From the NCBI RefSeq assembly GCF_035944375.1, contig NZ_DASZBE010000043.1: a stretch of DNA of 64,000 nt; one strand, written 5' to 3'. The translations under genes and the position numbers were made by a program. Below the pieces are notes generated by a model that was not told the origin of the DNA, searched no databases, and saw only the letters and a program-made list of their open reading frames with translations. This document shows, one piece after another, positions 14,736-23,364 of this stretch. Within the stretch, counting starts at the first letter, position 1. The number at the start of each line of letters is the position of its first letter. The DNA comes from Allobosea sp035944375 (GTDB lineage: Bacteria; Pseudomonadota; Alphaproteobacteria; Rhizobiales; Beijerinckiaceae).

Positions 14736-15584
14736 TCAGCCCTGATAGGCCTTGAAGTGCTGCTGCTGCTCGCCGAGGCCCTCGATACCGAGCTTGACGA
14801 CCTCGCCGCCCTTCAGGAAGCGCGGCGGCTTGAAGCCGAGGCCGACGCCGGGCGGCGTGCCGGTGGTGATGACATCGCCCGGATCCAGCCGCATGAACTG
14901 GCTGATATAGTGGACGAGATAGGCGCAGCCGAAGATCATCGTCTTGCTCGAGCCGTTCTGGACGCGCTCGCCATCGACTTCGAGCCACATGGCGAGGTTC
15001 TGGACGTCCTTGACCTCGTCCGTCGTCACCAGCCAGGGGCCGAGCGGGCCGAAAGTCGGGCAGCCCTTGCCCTTGGCCCACTGGCCGCCACGCTCGATCT
15101 GGAACTCGCGCTCCGAGACGTCGTTGCAGACGGCGAAGCCCGCGATCGCGGCCATGGCCTTGTCTTCCGGGATGTAGGAGCCGCCGTCGCCGATGACGAT
15201 GGCGAGCTCGACCTCCCAGTCCGTCTTCTTCGAGCCCTTGGGAATGATCACGTCGTCATTCGGGCCGACGATGCAGTTCGGCGCCTTGTTGAAGAGAATC
15301 GGCTCCTTCGGGATCTCGGCGCCGGTCTCGGCCGCGTGGTCGGCGAAGTTCAGGCCGACCGCGATGAAGTTGCGGACATCGCCGACGCAGGCGCCGATGC
15401 GCGGCGCGCCGTCGACCTTGGGCAGCGTCTCGGGATCGATCGCCCGAATTTTCGCCAGCGAGCTGGACGTCAGGGCCTTGCCGGCGAGGTCGGGGATGGT
15501 GCCCGAGAGGTCGCGCAGGACGCCCTTGGCGTCGAGGAGACCGGGCTTTTCGGCGCCCGCAGCTCCGAAGCGTAGCAGTTTCAC
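14736..15584 (-). CDS. Fumarylacetoacetate hydrolase family protein
   Basis: 282 residues. The FAH catalytic domain begins near residue 75 (FIAVGLNFADHAAETG). Metal-ligand acids lie in WEVELAIVIG and AVCNDVSEREFQIERGGQW, and TTGTPPGVGLGFKPPRFLK is the family C-terminal motif. Relatives cleave or hydrate 2-keto-diacids, for example 2,4-diketo-3-deoxy-sugar acids or homoprotocatechuate derivatives. The single-domain form with the N-terminal MKLLRFG resembles the group often labelled ureidoglycolate lyase, but the substrate cannot be fixed here. No catabolic neighbours point to one. Confidence 0.85.
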   Translation of the reverse strand: MKLLRFGAAGAEKPGLLDAKGVLRDLSGTIPDLAGKALTSSSLAKIRAIDPETLPKVDGAPRIGACVGDVRNFIAVGLNFADHAAETGAEIPKEPILFNKAPNCIVGPNDDVIIPKGSKKTDWEVELAIVIGDGGSYIPEDKAMAAIAGFAVCNDVSEREFQIERGGQWAKGKGCPTFGPLGPWLVTTDEVKDVQNLAMWLEVDGERVQNGSSKTMIFGCAYLVHYISQFMRLDPGDVITTGTPPGVGLGFKPPRFLKGGEVVKLGIEGLGEQQQHFKAYQG

Positions 15585-16002
15585 GTCGTTTCCCCCGTTT
15601 CAAACGATCTAATTGGGGTGCGATCCTGACAAGAGGCCGGGCCGAAAGACAAGTCCATTCGCGCGCATGGCGTGGCTGCGGCCAGCGGCCGGGCCGAATG
15701 TTGCGGGAATGCCACTCCTACCGTCAAAGCGGATTGCCTCTCTGTTGGGCTGGACTGCTCCGATACGAACCAGAAACCGAAAAACCGGCGATAGTTCTTA
15801 TATAAACGATATCTTTGACGGCGGCGCGGAGCCGGCAACATGAATTATCGTCGATTTCGCGTGATTTCCGCGGTTGCCCCAGCGTCAGAAAGCGGGGCGG
15901 GCGGGAAAACGGCACGTTCGCGGCGGGATTGCGGCGGGAACCGCCTCACGGCATGCTCGGATTCGAGCGGGGCCTTGCGCCCCGAAGAAACAGTCAGACG
16001 GG
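15585..16002. other. 418-bp intergenic region upstream of the FadL-like gene
   Basis: Divergent promoter space between the FAH-family and FadL-like genes. It contains a locally AT-richer stretch (TCTTATATAAACGATATC, about 15796-15813), the most likely promoter zone. I see no convincing ORF, RNA or repeat. Confidence 0.4.
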
Positions 16003-17349
16003 ATGGATTCCATGAAGGGCATCGTTCGCACAGCCGCCGTGGCCACGGTTTCGATGGCGGCGCTCCTCGCCGCCGGCGCCGCCCAGGCCGGCTCCTTCGC
16101 GATCCGCAGCGGCCAGAGCGCGGAAGGCCTCGGCATGGCCTATGCCGGCGCGGCCTCGGGCGGCATCGGCATGGGCGCCATGGCCTGGAACCCGGCGACG
16201 ATCACCATGTTCCCCGGCCGCAACAGCCAGTGGAACTTCACCTATCTCAACGCCAACGCCGCCTATGACCCGACCTCGGCGACCCGGCTCGGCTCGCCGG
16301 TGGGCCCGCTGAACCCGATCCAGAACGGCTCCGGCAACATCGGAGGTGACGGCGCCTTCATCCCGGCCTCCTATTCGGCCTGGCAGCTCACCGACCGGTT
16401 CTGGGTCGGCCTGACCACCGGCGCGCCCTTCGGCCTGCGCTCCAAGGCCGACAATCAGGTCTATGCCGGCCAGGTCTATGGTCGCTCGGCCACGCTGCGC
16501 ACGATCAACGTCTCGCCGACGATCGGCTATAAGGTCAATGACTGGCTCTCCTTCGGTGCGGCCTTCCAGGTGCAGTACCTCAAGGCGAACCTGAAGAACG
16601 CCACCGGCGCCACCCTGCCGGCCGCGATCGGGCCGTTCGCCCCGAACCAGATCCTGAAGGGCGACACGATCGACTTCGGCTTCCGCGTCGGCGCGACGCT
16701 GACGCCGCGCGAGGGCACGACGATCGGTATCGCCTACCGCTCCTCGATCCACCAGACGCTGGAGGGCACGATCTCGACGGTCGCCGGTGTCGCCCCGATC
16801 AAGGCCAATCTCAACCTGCCGGACTCGGTGGTCTTCGGTGTGTCGCAGGTCATCAACGACCAGTGGCAGGCCCATCTCGGCGTCGAATGGACGAACTGGA
16901 GCCGCTTCCGCCGCATCCCCATCGTCAGCCAGATCAGCGGCCTGCCGATCTCGAGCCTGAACTTCGTCTATGACGACAGCTGGTATTTCAGCGGCGCGCT
17001 CGAATACAAGTACAACCGGGACCTGACGCTGCGCGCCGGTATCGCCTATGAGCTGTCGCCGGTGAACGACACCAACCGCACCGTCTTCATCTCGGACAAT
17101 GACCGCCTCTGGCTCTCGGCGGGTGCGAGCTACCAGGTCTCCGAAAAACTCAAGCTCGACCTCGGCTACACCTACATCCATGTGAACAAGGCCAAGGTGA
17201 ACTATGGCGGCACCCATCCGCAGCAGGGCCCGGTCTTCTTCACCGCCGAGGCCAAGCCCTATATCCACATCGTCTCGGCCGGCTTGACCTATCGCTGGGA
17301 CAACCCGGCCCAGACCATCCCGGTGCAGCCGGCGGTTCGCAAGTTCTGA
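16003..17349 (+). CDS. OmpP1/FadL-family outer-membrane transporter
   Basis: About 448 residues with a signal peptide (MKGIVRTAAVATVSMAALLAAGAAQA, cleavage before GSFAIRS). GSFAIRSGQSAEGLGMAYAGAASGG is the FadL N-terminal hatch pattern, with NPATIT after it. The rest alternates amphipathic strands and ends in an aromatic strand (HIVSAGLTYRWDNPAQ), as in a 14-stranded beta-barrel. Relatives pass long-chain fatty acids or other hydrophobic compounds across the outer membrane. The start at 16003 (MDSMKG) or 16012 (MKG) is uncertain. It is followed by a shared terminator and by phaC, which uses fatty-acid-derived monomers in many bacteria. Confidence 0.88.
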   Translation: MDSMKGIVRTAAVATVSMAALLAAGAAQAGSFAIRSGQSAEGLGMAYAGAASGGIGMGAMAWNPATITMFPGRNSQWNFTYLNANAAYDPTSATRLGSPVGPLNPIQNGSGNIGGDGAFIPASYSAWQLTDRFWVGLTTGAPFGLRSKADNQVYAGQVYGRSATLRTINVSPTIGYKVNDWLSFGAAFQVQYLKANLKNATGATLPAAIGPFAPNQILKGDTIDFGFRVGATLTPREGTTIGIAYRSSIHQTLEGTISTVAGVAPIKANLNLPDSVVFGVSQVINDQWQAHLGVEWTNWSRFRRIPIVSQISGLPISSLNFVYDDSWYFSGALEYKYNRDLTLRAGIAYELSPVNDTNRTVFISDNDRLWLSAGASYQVSEKLKLDLGYTYIHVNKAKVNYGGTHPQQGPVFFTAEAKPYIHIVSAGLTYRWDNPAQTIPVQPAVRKF

Positions 17350-17370
17350 GGCAGCGCTCGTCTCGACATG

Positions 17371-17402
17371 AAAAAGCCGGTCCTCGCGGGCCGGCTTTTT
17401 TG
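17371..17402. terminator. Bidirectional terminator between FadL-like gene and phaC
   Basis: Stem AAAAAGCCGG / CCGGCTTTTT with a 10-base centre (TCCTCGCGGG). T-runs lie on both strands, between two converging genes. Confidence 0.8.
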
Positions 17403-17442
17403 TTTGCTGTCTGCGCCGGCGGCGCAATCGAGCCTGTTGGCC

Positions 17443-19266
17443 TCACGCCTTCTTCAGCACATAGGTCCCCGGCGCATCGGCCAGCGCCGGCAGCTTGCCT
17501 GAGCCCGGCACCCGCGCCTTCACGCGTTTGGGCGCCTGCGCCTCGACCCAGGAGAACCAGTGCGGCCACCAGGAGCCCGGATGCTCCTGCGCCGCCCCGA
17601 TCCAGTCCTCATAGGTCCCGCGCGGCGGGCCGCCGGTCCAGTACTGGTACTTCACCTTGCCCGGCGGGTTGACCACCCCGGCGATATGGCCCGAGCCCGC
17701 GACGATGTAGTCGACCGGGCCGCCGAAGCACTGCGAGCCGGTGAAGACCGAGCGGGCCGGGGCGATGTGGTCCTCGCGGGTGGCGAGGTTGTAGATCGGG
17801 ATCGTCACCTTCTTGAGATCGAGCCGCTGGCCGCCGATCACCATCTCGCCCTTGGAGAGCTTGTTCTCGAGATAGCAGTTGCGCAGATAGAAGGAGTGGT
17901 TCGCCGCCGGCATCCGCGTCGAATCGGAGTTCCAGTAGAGCAGGTCGAAGGGCGTCGGCGCCTTGCCCTTCAGGTAGTTGTTGACCGCATAGGACCAGAT
18001 CAGATCGTTGGGCCGCAGCATGTTGAAGGCACCCGCCATGCGCGCGCCGTCGAGATAGCCGCTCTTGGTCATCTGCTCCTCGACGGCCCGGATCTGCTCC
18101 TCATCGACGAAGACGGACAGTTCGCCGGCCTGCGCGAAATCGACCTGGGTGGTGAAGAAGGTGGCGCTGTCGATGCGCTTGTCCTTCATCGCCGCCATAT
18201 AGGCCAGCGTGACGCCGAGCAGCGTGCCGCCGACGCAATAGCCGATGGTGCTGACCTTCTTCTCGCCCGTCGCCTGCTCGATCGCATCCAGCGCCGCGAA
18301 GATGCCCTCCCGCATGTAGCTCTCGAAATCCTTCGCCGCGTGCCGCTCGTCCGGGTTGACCCATGAGATGCAGAACACGGTCAGTCCCTGGGCGACCGCC
18401 CAGCGGATGAAGCTCTTCTCGGCGTTGAGATCGAGGATGTAGAACTTGTTGATCCAGGGCGGCACGATCAGGAGCGGGCGCTTCAGCACCGTCTCGGTTG
18501 CGGGCGCGTACTGGATCAACTCGATGATATCGTTGCGGAAGATGACCTTTCCGGGCGTCGAGGCGATGTTGACGCCGATCCTGAAGGCGCCCGGATCGGA
18601 CTGGCGGATCTTGAGTTCGCCGCGGCCGGCCTCGATGTCCTCGGCCAGCATCTTCATGCCGCGCACCAGATTCTCGCCGTTCTGCTTCAGTGTTTCGCGC
18701 AGCAGTTCGGGATTCGTCGCGACGAAGTTGGAGGGCGAGAGCGCGCTGGCGATCTGCTTGACGTAGAAGCGCGCCTTTTCGCGGGTGTGGGGATCGAGGT
18801 CCTCGGCCTTGTCGACCATCGTCTCGGCCCAGCGTGAGCCGATCAGATAGGCCTGCTTGACGAAGTCGAACATCGGATGGGCCGACCAGTCGGGGTCGGC
18901 GAAGCGGCCGTCGCGCTTGTCCGGCTCGATGACGGGCGTCGCCTCCTCGCCGCTGGCCCGCTTGAGCATCGTGCTCCACAGGGTCAGGAAATCGCCGGTC
19001 AGCGAGGCCTGCGCCTCGATGATCTTGCGCGGGTCGGAGACCCATTTCTCGGCGACGCGGCCCAGCGTCTTGACCATTTCGCTGGCCTCGTCGGCCTGCC
19101 CGCCCTTGGCCTCGCCGCGCTCGATCGGCTTGAGATAGGCGGCAGTGACCTTGCCGTATTCCTCGACGAGGCGGCTCATGTTCTGGGCGAATGCGTCGAG
19201 ATCGGGCGCCGGCATCTCGGCCGGGCCGGTCTTATCCCCGGACGTCTCCCCGGCTCGCCGGTCCAT
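17443..19266 (-). CDS. phaC: Class I polyhydroxyalkanoate synthase
   Basis: 607 residues, normal for class I PhaC. An N-terminal PhaC_N domain precedes the alpha/beta-hydrolase domain. The lipase-like box is GYCVGG with the nucleophilic Cys (about C344). The catalytic His is in GSGHIAGVVNPPG, and WNSDSTRMPAANHSFYLRNCYL and DDH-type NLATREDHIAP segments are family signatures. It polymerises (R)-3-hydroxyacyl-CoA on granule surfaces. The related phaA, phaB and phasin genes are not in this window. It is transcribed divergently from a small lipoprotein gene. Confidence 0.95.
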   Translation of the reverse strand: MDRRAGETSGDKTGPAEMPAPDLDAFAQNMSRLVEEYGKVTAAYLKPIERGEAKGGQADEASEMVKTLGRVAEKWVSDPRKIIEAQASLTGDFLTLWSTMLKRASGEEATPVIEPDKRDGRFADPDWSAHPMFDFVKQAYLIGSRWAETMVDKAEDLDPHTREKARFYVKQIASALSPSNFVATNPELLRETLKQNGENLVRGMKMLAEDIEAGRGELKIRQSDPGAFRIGVNIASTPGKVIFRNDIIELIQYAPATETVLKRPLLIVPPWINKFYILDLNAEKSFIRWAVAQGLTVFCISWVNPDERHAAKDFESYMREGIFAALDAIEQATGEKKVSTIGYCVGGTLLGVTLAYMAAMKDKRIDSATFFTTQVDFAQAGELSVFVDEEQIRAVEEQMTKSGYLDGARMAGAFNMLRPNDLIWSYAVNNYLKGKAPTPFDLLYWNSDSTRMPAANHSFYLRNCYLENKLSKGEMVIGGQRLDLKKVTIPIYNLATREDHIAPARSVFTGSQCFGGPVDYIVAGSGHIAGVVNPPGKVKYQYWTGGPPRGTYEDWIGAAQEHPGSWWPHWFSWVEAQAPKRVKARVPGSGKLPALADAPGTYVLKKA

Positions 19267-19384
19267 CGCGTTCTCCCCGTCGCACGTCTTCTGAGGGGAT
19301 GCTGTCTGCTCCCCATTTTGGTCCTATTAAGGACGTAACGGATATCGACTACAAAGAGAATTCCGCAACGCGCCGGATCGACCC

Positions 19385-19840
19385 ATGCCGCAAGCCCGAC
19401 ACCAGTCCTCGCCGCTCCTGCCCATGCTGATGGTCGCGGGCTGGGCGCTCGCCGCGGCGGGCTGCGCGGGCGAGGCCGGCAAAACCGTCGCCGAGGCGGC
19501 CGGGATGGCCACCACGGCCGCCGAGCCCAAGCCCTTCGTGCAGGAAACGCGGCCGGCGAACATGGCTTATCTGCCGGTCGGCACCTCCTCTGCGGAATTG
19601 CCCTTGTGCAAGGCGGATCCCGGCCCGGTTGATTTGACGCCGGCAACGGACACCGACCTCTTCGGCCGCCCCGTGATCGTGCCGCGCAAGCCGCCCCCGC
19701 CGTGTAAGCCGCGCGCCGAGTTCAAGGCGATTGAGGCCGAACTCGAGGCCCAGCGCGCTGCAAACGAGGCCGCCGGAACCCGGGCCCAAAAGCTCGGGTC
19801 CACGCCCGCCCCCAAGCCTGCAGCGCTGCCGACCAACTGA
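19385..19840 (+). CDS. Putative lipoprotein of unknown function
   Basis: 151 residues with a hydrophobic N-terminus and lipobox LAAAGC (Cys27), so it is probably acylated and membrane-anchored. The mature part is low in complexity: Pro/Ala-rich, with the motif RPANMAYLPVG and a Pro-rich KPPPPCKPR, then an acidic-basic helix EFKAIEAELEAQRAANE. I do not recognise a named domain. It lies between phaC (divergent) and the aminotransferase gene (same strand, 210 bp on). Confidence 0.65.
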   Translation: MPQARHQSSPLLPMLMVAGWALAAAGCAGEAGKTVAEAAGMATTAAEPKPFVQETRPANMAYLPVGTSSAELPLCKADPGPVDLTPATDTDLFGRPVIVPRKPPPPCKPRAEFKAIEAELEAQRAANEAAGTRAQKLGSTPAPKPAALPTN

Positions 19841-20050
19841 GCGCACCCGGGCCACCGGCGCCCATGCCGCCCCTTGGCCGTCACCGATTGAATCTTGCGT
19901 TTTTTGTATCCTCGTGACCAAAGATGCCGCGAGAGGCGTGTTGCGCGCAACGATCTGAATCGCCAGAGGAGGGCCCGGCACCGTTTGGGGGTGGCCGCAC
20001 GTCCTCCCGAAGACAAGGATGCCGGCCCGCCCGGCGAAGGAACCGTTCGA

Positions 20051-21271
20051 ATGGCCGACTTTCACCGCATCAAGCGCCTGCCGCCCTATGTTTTCGAGCA
20101 GGTCAACAAGATCAAGGCCGCAGAACGCGCCAAGGGCGTCGACATCGTGGATCTCGGCATGGGCAATCCCGATCTGCCGGCGCCCAGGCACGTCATCGAG
20201 AAACTGGTCGAGACCGCCGGCAAGCCGCGCACCGACCGCTATTCGGCCTCCAAGGGCATCGGCGGCCTGCGCCGTGCCCAGGCGCATTATTACGAGCGCC
20301 GCTTCGGCGTGAAGCTCAATCCCGATACCCAGGTCGTCGCGACGCTGGGGTCGAAGGAGGGCTTCGCCAACATGGCGCAGGCCATCACCGGGCCGGGTGA
20401 TGTCGTGCTCGTGCCCAATCCGAGCTACCCGATCCACGCCTTCGGCTTCCTGATGGCGGGCGGCGTCATCCGCTCCGTGCCGGCCGAGCCGACGCCCGCC
20501 TTCTTCCCGGCGCTGGAGCGGGCGATGATCCATTCGGTGCCCAAGCCGATCGCGCTCGTCACCTGCTATCCGGCCAACCCGACCGCCTACACCGCCTCGC
20601 TGGATTTCTACCGGGACCTCGTCGCCTTCGCGAAGAAGCACGAGCTGATCCTGCTCTCGGACCTCGCCTATGCCGAGGTCTATTTCGACGAGAACGACCC
20701 TCCGCCCTCGATGCTGCAGGTGCCGGGCGCGATGGACGTCACCGTCGAGTTCACCTCGATGTCCAAGACCTTCTCCATGGCCGGCTGGCGCATGGGCTTC
20801 GCGGTCGGCAACGAGCGGCTTCTGGCGGCGCTCGCCCGGGTGAAGTCCTATCTCGACTATGGCGCCTACACCCCGATTCAGGTCGCGGCGGCGGCCGCCC
20901 TCAACGGCCCCGACGACTGCATCCGCGAGATGCGCGACATCTACCGCAAGCGCCGCGACGCGCTGGTCGAGAGCTTCGGCAAGGCCGGCTGGGAGTTTCC
21001 GGCACCGGCGGCCTCGATGTTCGCCTGGGTGCCGATCCCCGAGAAATTCCGCCATCTCGGCTCGCTCGAGTTCTCGAAGCTCCTGATCGAGAAGGCCGAG
21101 GTCGCGGTCGCGCCGGGCATCGGCTTCGGCGAGCATGGCGACGACTATGTCCGGATCGCCATCGTCGAGAACGAACAGCGCATCCGCCAGGCCGCCCGCA
21201 ATGTTGGCCGCTTCCTCAAGGGCGCCGACCATACGCTGCACAACATCATCCAGATGCCGAAGGCGGGGTAG
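20051..21271 (+). CDS. Class I/II aminotransferase, AlaC / LL-diaminopimelate aminotransferase type
   Basis: 406-residue fold-type I PLP enzyme. PLP-Lys lies in SMSKTFSMAGWRMGF, the cofactor Asp/Tyr in LLSDLAYAEVYFDE, and substrate Arg in the C-terminal DYVRIAIVENEQRIRQA. DLGMGNPDLPAPRHV is the N-terminal signature of the AlaC/DapL-like group. Many alphaproteobacterial members are labelled LL-DAP aminotransferase but more likely act as alanine transaminases. Which one applies here is open. The ATG at 20051 is chosen for its AAGGAA ribosome site. The order aminotransferase-hom-glpX-recJ is conserved in the group. Confidence 0.88.
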   Translation: MADFHRIKRLPPYVFEQVNKIKAAERAKGVDIVDLGMGNPDLPAPRHVIEKLVETAGKPRTDRYSASKGIGGLRRAQAHYYERRFGVKLNPDTQVVATLGSKEGFANMAQAITGPGDVVLVPNPSYPIHAFGFLMAGGVIRSVPAEPTPAFFPALERAMIHSVPKPIALVTCYPANPTAYTASLDFYRDLVAFAKKHELILLSDLAYAEVYFDENDPPPSMLQVPGAMDVTVEFTSMSKTFSMAGWRMGFAVGNERLLAALARVKSYLDYGAYTPIQVAAAAALNGPDDCIREMRDIYRKRRDALVESFGKAGWEFPAPAASMFAWVPIPEKFRHLGSLEFSKLLIEKAEVAVAPGIGFGEHGDDYVRIAIVENEQRIRQAARNVGRFLKGADHTLHNIIQMPKAG

Positions 21272-21284
21272 GGGGCGCGCAACG

Positions 21285-21372
21285 CGTCATTGCGAGCGCA
21301 GCGAAGCAATCCAGAAGCTGCAGGGCTCGAGGGCCCCTGGATTGCTTCGTCGCTTCGCTCCTCGCAATGACG
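21285..21372. repeat. Palindromic repeat after the aminotransferase gene
   Basis: Arms 21285-21314 and 21337-21372 are near-perfect inverted copies (CGTCATTGCGAGCG... / ...CTCGCAATGACG, with AGCAATCCAG / CTGGATTGCT inside), with a 22-base loop. The CGTCATTGCGAGCGNAGCGAAGCAATCC type of element is a well-known bacterial dispersed repeat. Confidence 0.85.
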
Positions 21373-21465
21373 GTAAGGGCTGCGCCGTTGGACTGGACCG
21401 CGACCCCGAAACATGGGAACCCGTCGCCACGGACGTGTCCGTCCGGAATGGGGCTTCCACGCGCG

Positions 21466-21897
21466 ATGATCAGCAAAGGCCGTCTGCTCGCCGGTGGCGT
21501 GGTTCTCTTCGCGCTGGTCTGCCTACTCAGCACCTTCGACTTCTCGCGGGGGCGCGTGCCCGAGACGAACTCGCCGCTGATTTCGGACGTTCTCGCCGCG
21601 ACCACCGCCCGCGAATGCGGCCGCGACGCCACGGAGGTGGTCTCCCGCCATCTGCCGCCTGGCATCGAGCAGGCGGCGGCTGAGAAAATCCTCGCCGAGG
21701 CCGTGATCTTACCGCCGCGACCCTGGTTCTGGACGCCCGTGAACGAGACCGCCACGACGTGGAACGGGGACACGCTGGAAGCGCTGCGCACCATCAAGAT
21801 CACCGCCTTCGGCACCAATCTGCTGCGCATTCACATGACCTTTGGAGAGGGCAAGCTGCGTCGCCTGGCGGCCGACGTCATCTGCCGCTTCGGCTGA
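21466..21897 (+). CDS. Hypothetical single-pass membrane or exported protein
   Basis: 143 residues. One N-terminal hydrophobic segment (LLAGGVVLFALVCLLSTF, about residues 7-24) acts as signal anchor or signal peptide. The remainder is soluble, with two Cys (REC..., VICRFG) that could pair and a central VILPPRPWFWTPVNET. No known family was recognised. The Met at 21466 is preferred because the open frame upstream overlaps the repeat element. It lies in the aminotransferase-hom interval on the same strand. Confidence 0.55.
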   Translation: MISKGRLLAGGVVLFALVCLLSTFDFSRGRVPETNSPLISDVLAATTARECGRDATEVVSRHLPPGIEQAAAEKILAEAVILPPRPWFWTPVNETATTWNGDTLEALRTIKITAFGTNLLRIHMTFGEGKLRRLAADVICRFG

Positions 21898-21954
21898 GGC
21901 CAAGTCCAGGCTTCGCCGTTGACTCGCACGCGTCCCTCATGCGACGCCGCCGCC

Positions 21955-23301
21955 ATGACCAGCGCCTCCGCCCAACCCGCCGCCACCCCCCTCCGCATCG
22001 GCCTTGCCGGGCTGGGAACCGTCGGCGCCTCGGTGCTGCGCATCCTGCGCCGGCAGGAGAATGCGCTGAGCGAGCGCTGCGGCCGCGCCATCCGCGTCAC
22101 CGCCGTCAGCGCCCGCGACAGGACCCGTGATCGTGGCGTCGATCTCGGCGGGCTGACCTGGTTCGACGATCCCGTCGCCCTTGCGCGCTCGTCCGAGATC
22201 GACTGCCTGGTGGAATTGGTCGGTGGTTCCGAGGGCCCGGCCAAGGCCGCGGTCGAGGCGGCGCTGTCGGCCGGCAAATCGGTCGTCACCGCCAACAAGG
22301 CCCTGCTCGCCCATCACGGCGTCGCGCTCGCGACGCTGGCGGAGGAGAAGGGCGTCGCGCTCGCCTTCGAGGCCTCCGCGGCCGGCGGCATCCCGATCGT
22401 CAAGACGCTGCGCGAGGCGCTCGCCGGCAACAGCGTGACGCGGCTCTATGGAATCCTCAACGGCACCTGCAACTACATCCTCTCGCGCATGGAGATGGAG
22501 GGGCTGACCTTCGAGGCCTGCCTGAAGGACGCGCAGCGCCTGGGCTATGCCGAGGCCGACCCGACCTTCGACGTCGAGGGCTACGACACCGCCCACAAGC
22601 TCGCCATCCTCACCAGCCTCGCCTTCGGCACGAAGATCGACGCCGAAGCGATTCATGTCGAAGGCATTTCCTCGATCACACCGCTCGACCTGAAGATGGC
22701 CGACGAACTCGGCTACCGGATCAAGCTGCTCGGCGTCGCCGAGCGGACCAAGGCCGGCATCGAGCAGCGGGTGCACCCGACCATGGTGCCGAAGTCGTCG
22801 GCCATCGCGCAGGTAATGGGCGTGCTCAACGCCGTCACGGTCGATGCCGATGCGGTGCGCGAACTGACCCTCGTCGGCCCCGGCGCCGGTGGCGACCCCA
22901 CCGCGTCGGCCGTCGTCGCCGACATCGCCGACATCGCCCGCGGCAGGGCGGGGCTGCCCTTCGGCCTGCCGGTGGCACGGCTCGAGACCGCGGCGCGCAC
23001 GCCGATGCAGCGCCATGAGGGCGGCTATTATGTCCGCCTCTCGGTGGTGGACCGCCCCGGCGCCGCGGCCGGCATCGCCACCCGCATGGCCCAGGCCGAC
23101 ATCTCGCTGGAGAGCATCGTGCAGCGCCGCTCGGCCGCCGCTGCGGCGCAGGATCCGGCCGGCCGCTCGGGCACGCCGGTGCCGGTCGTGCTGATCACCT
23201 ACGCCACGAGCGAGGCCGCGATCCGCTCCGCCCTCGCGCAGGTCTCGGCCGACGGCCACATCGCAGAACCGCCGCAAGTCATCCGGATCGAACGGGAGTA
23301 G
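21955..23301 (+). CDS. hom: Homoserine dehydrogenase
   Basis: 448 residues. The NAD(P)-binding domain (LRIGLAGLGTVGASVLRIL) is followed by the catalytic domain with GILNGTCNYILSRM, EADPTFDVEGYDTAHKLAIL and the catalytic Lys region. A C-terminal ACT domain (YYVRLSVVDRPGAAAGIATRMAQADISLESIVQ) suggests feedback control by threonine or a related amino acid. It reduces aspartate semialdehyde to homoserine for threonine and methionine, supplying metY. The ATG at 21955 is used. A TTG at 21919 would add 12 residues. Confidence 0.94.
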   Translation: MTSASAQPAATPLRIGLAGLGTVGASVLRILRRQENALSERCGRAIRVTAVSARDRTRDRGVDLGGLTWFDDPVALARSSEIDCLVELVGGSEGPAKAAVEAALSAGKSVVTANKALLAHHGVALATLAEEKGVALAFEASAAGGIPIVKTLREALAGNSVTRLYGILNGTCNYILSRMEMEGLTFEACLKDAQRLGYAEADPTFDVEGYDTAHKLAILTSLAFGTKIDAEAIHVEGISSITPLDLKMADELGYRIKLLGVAERTKAGIEQRVHPTMVPKSSAIAQVMGVLNAVTVDADAVRELTLVGPGAGGDPTASAVVADIADIARGRAGLPFGLPVARLETAARTPMQRHEGGYYVRLSVVDRPGAAAGIATRMAQADISLESIVQRRSAAAAAQDPAGRSGTPVPVVLITYATSEAAIRSALAQVSADGHIAEPPQVIRIERE

Positions 23302-23364
23302 GCTTCAGGCGTTGTCATCCCCGTGACCGCTCGCCGCCGACCGCAAAACCAAAGGGAACCGCTC

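Noticed and set aside
16003..17349. Reading the FadL-like gene from an upstream start at 15874
   Set aside because: The added 43 residues precede a perfect signal peptide and would bury it, so the start at 16003 or 16012 is preferred.
19349..21241. 630-codon minus-strand frame opposite the aminotransferase
   Set aside because: It overlaps two plus-strand genes fully and shows no protein family features.
21898..21954. Leader peptide upstream of hom
   Set aside because: A TTGACT-like box and short ATG frame exist, but there is no Thr/Met-rich run and no terminator hairpin before the hom start.
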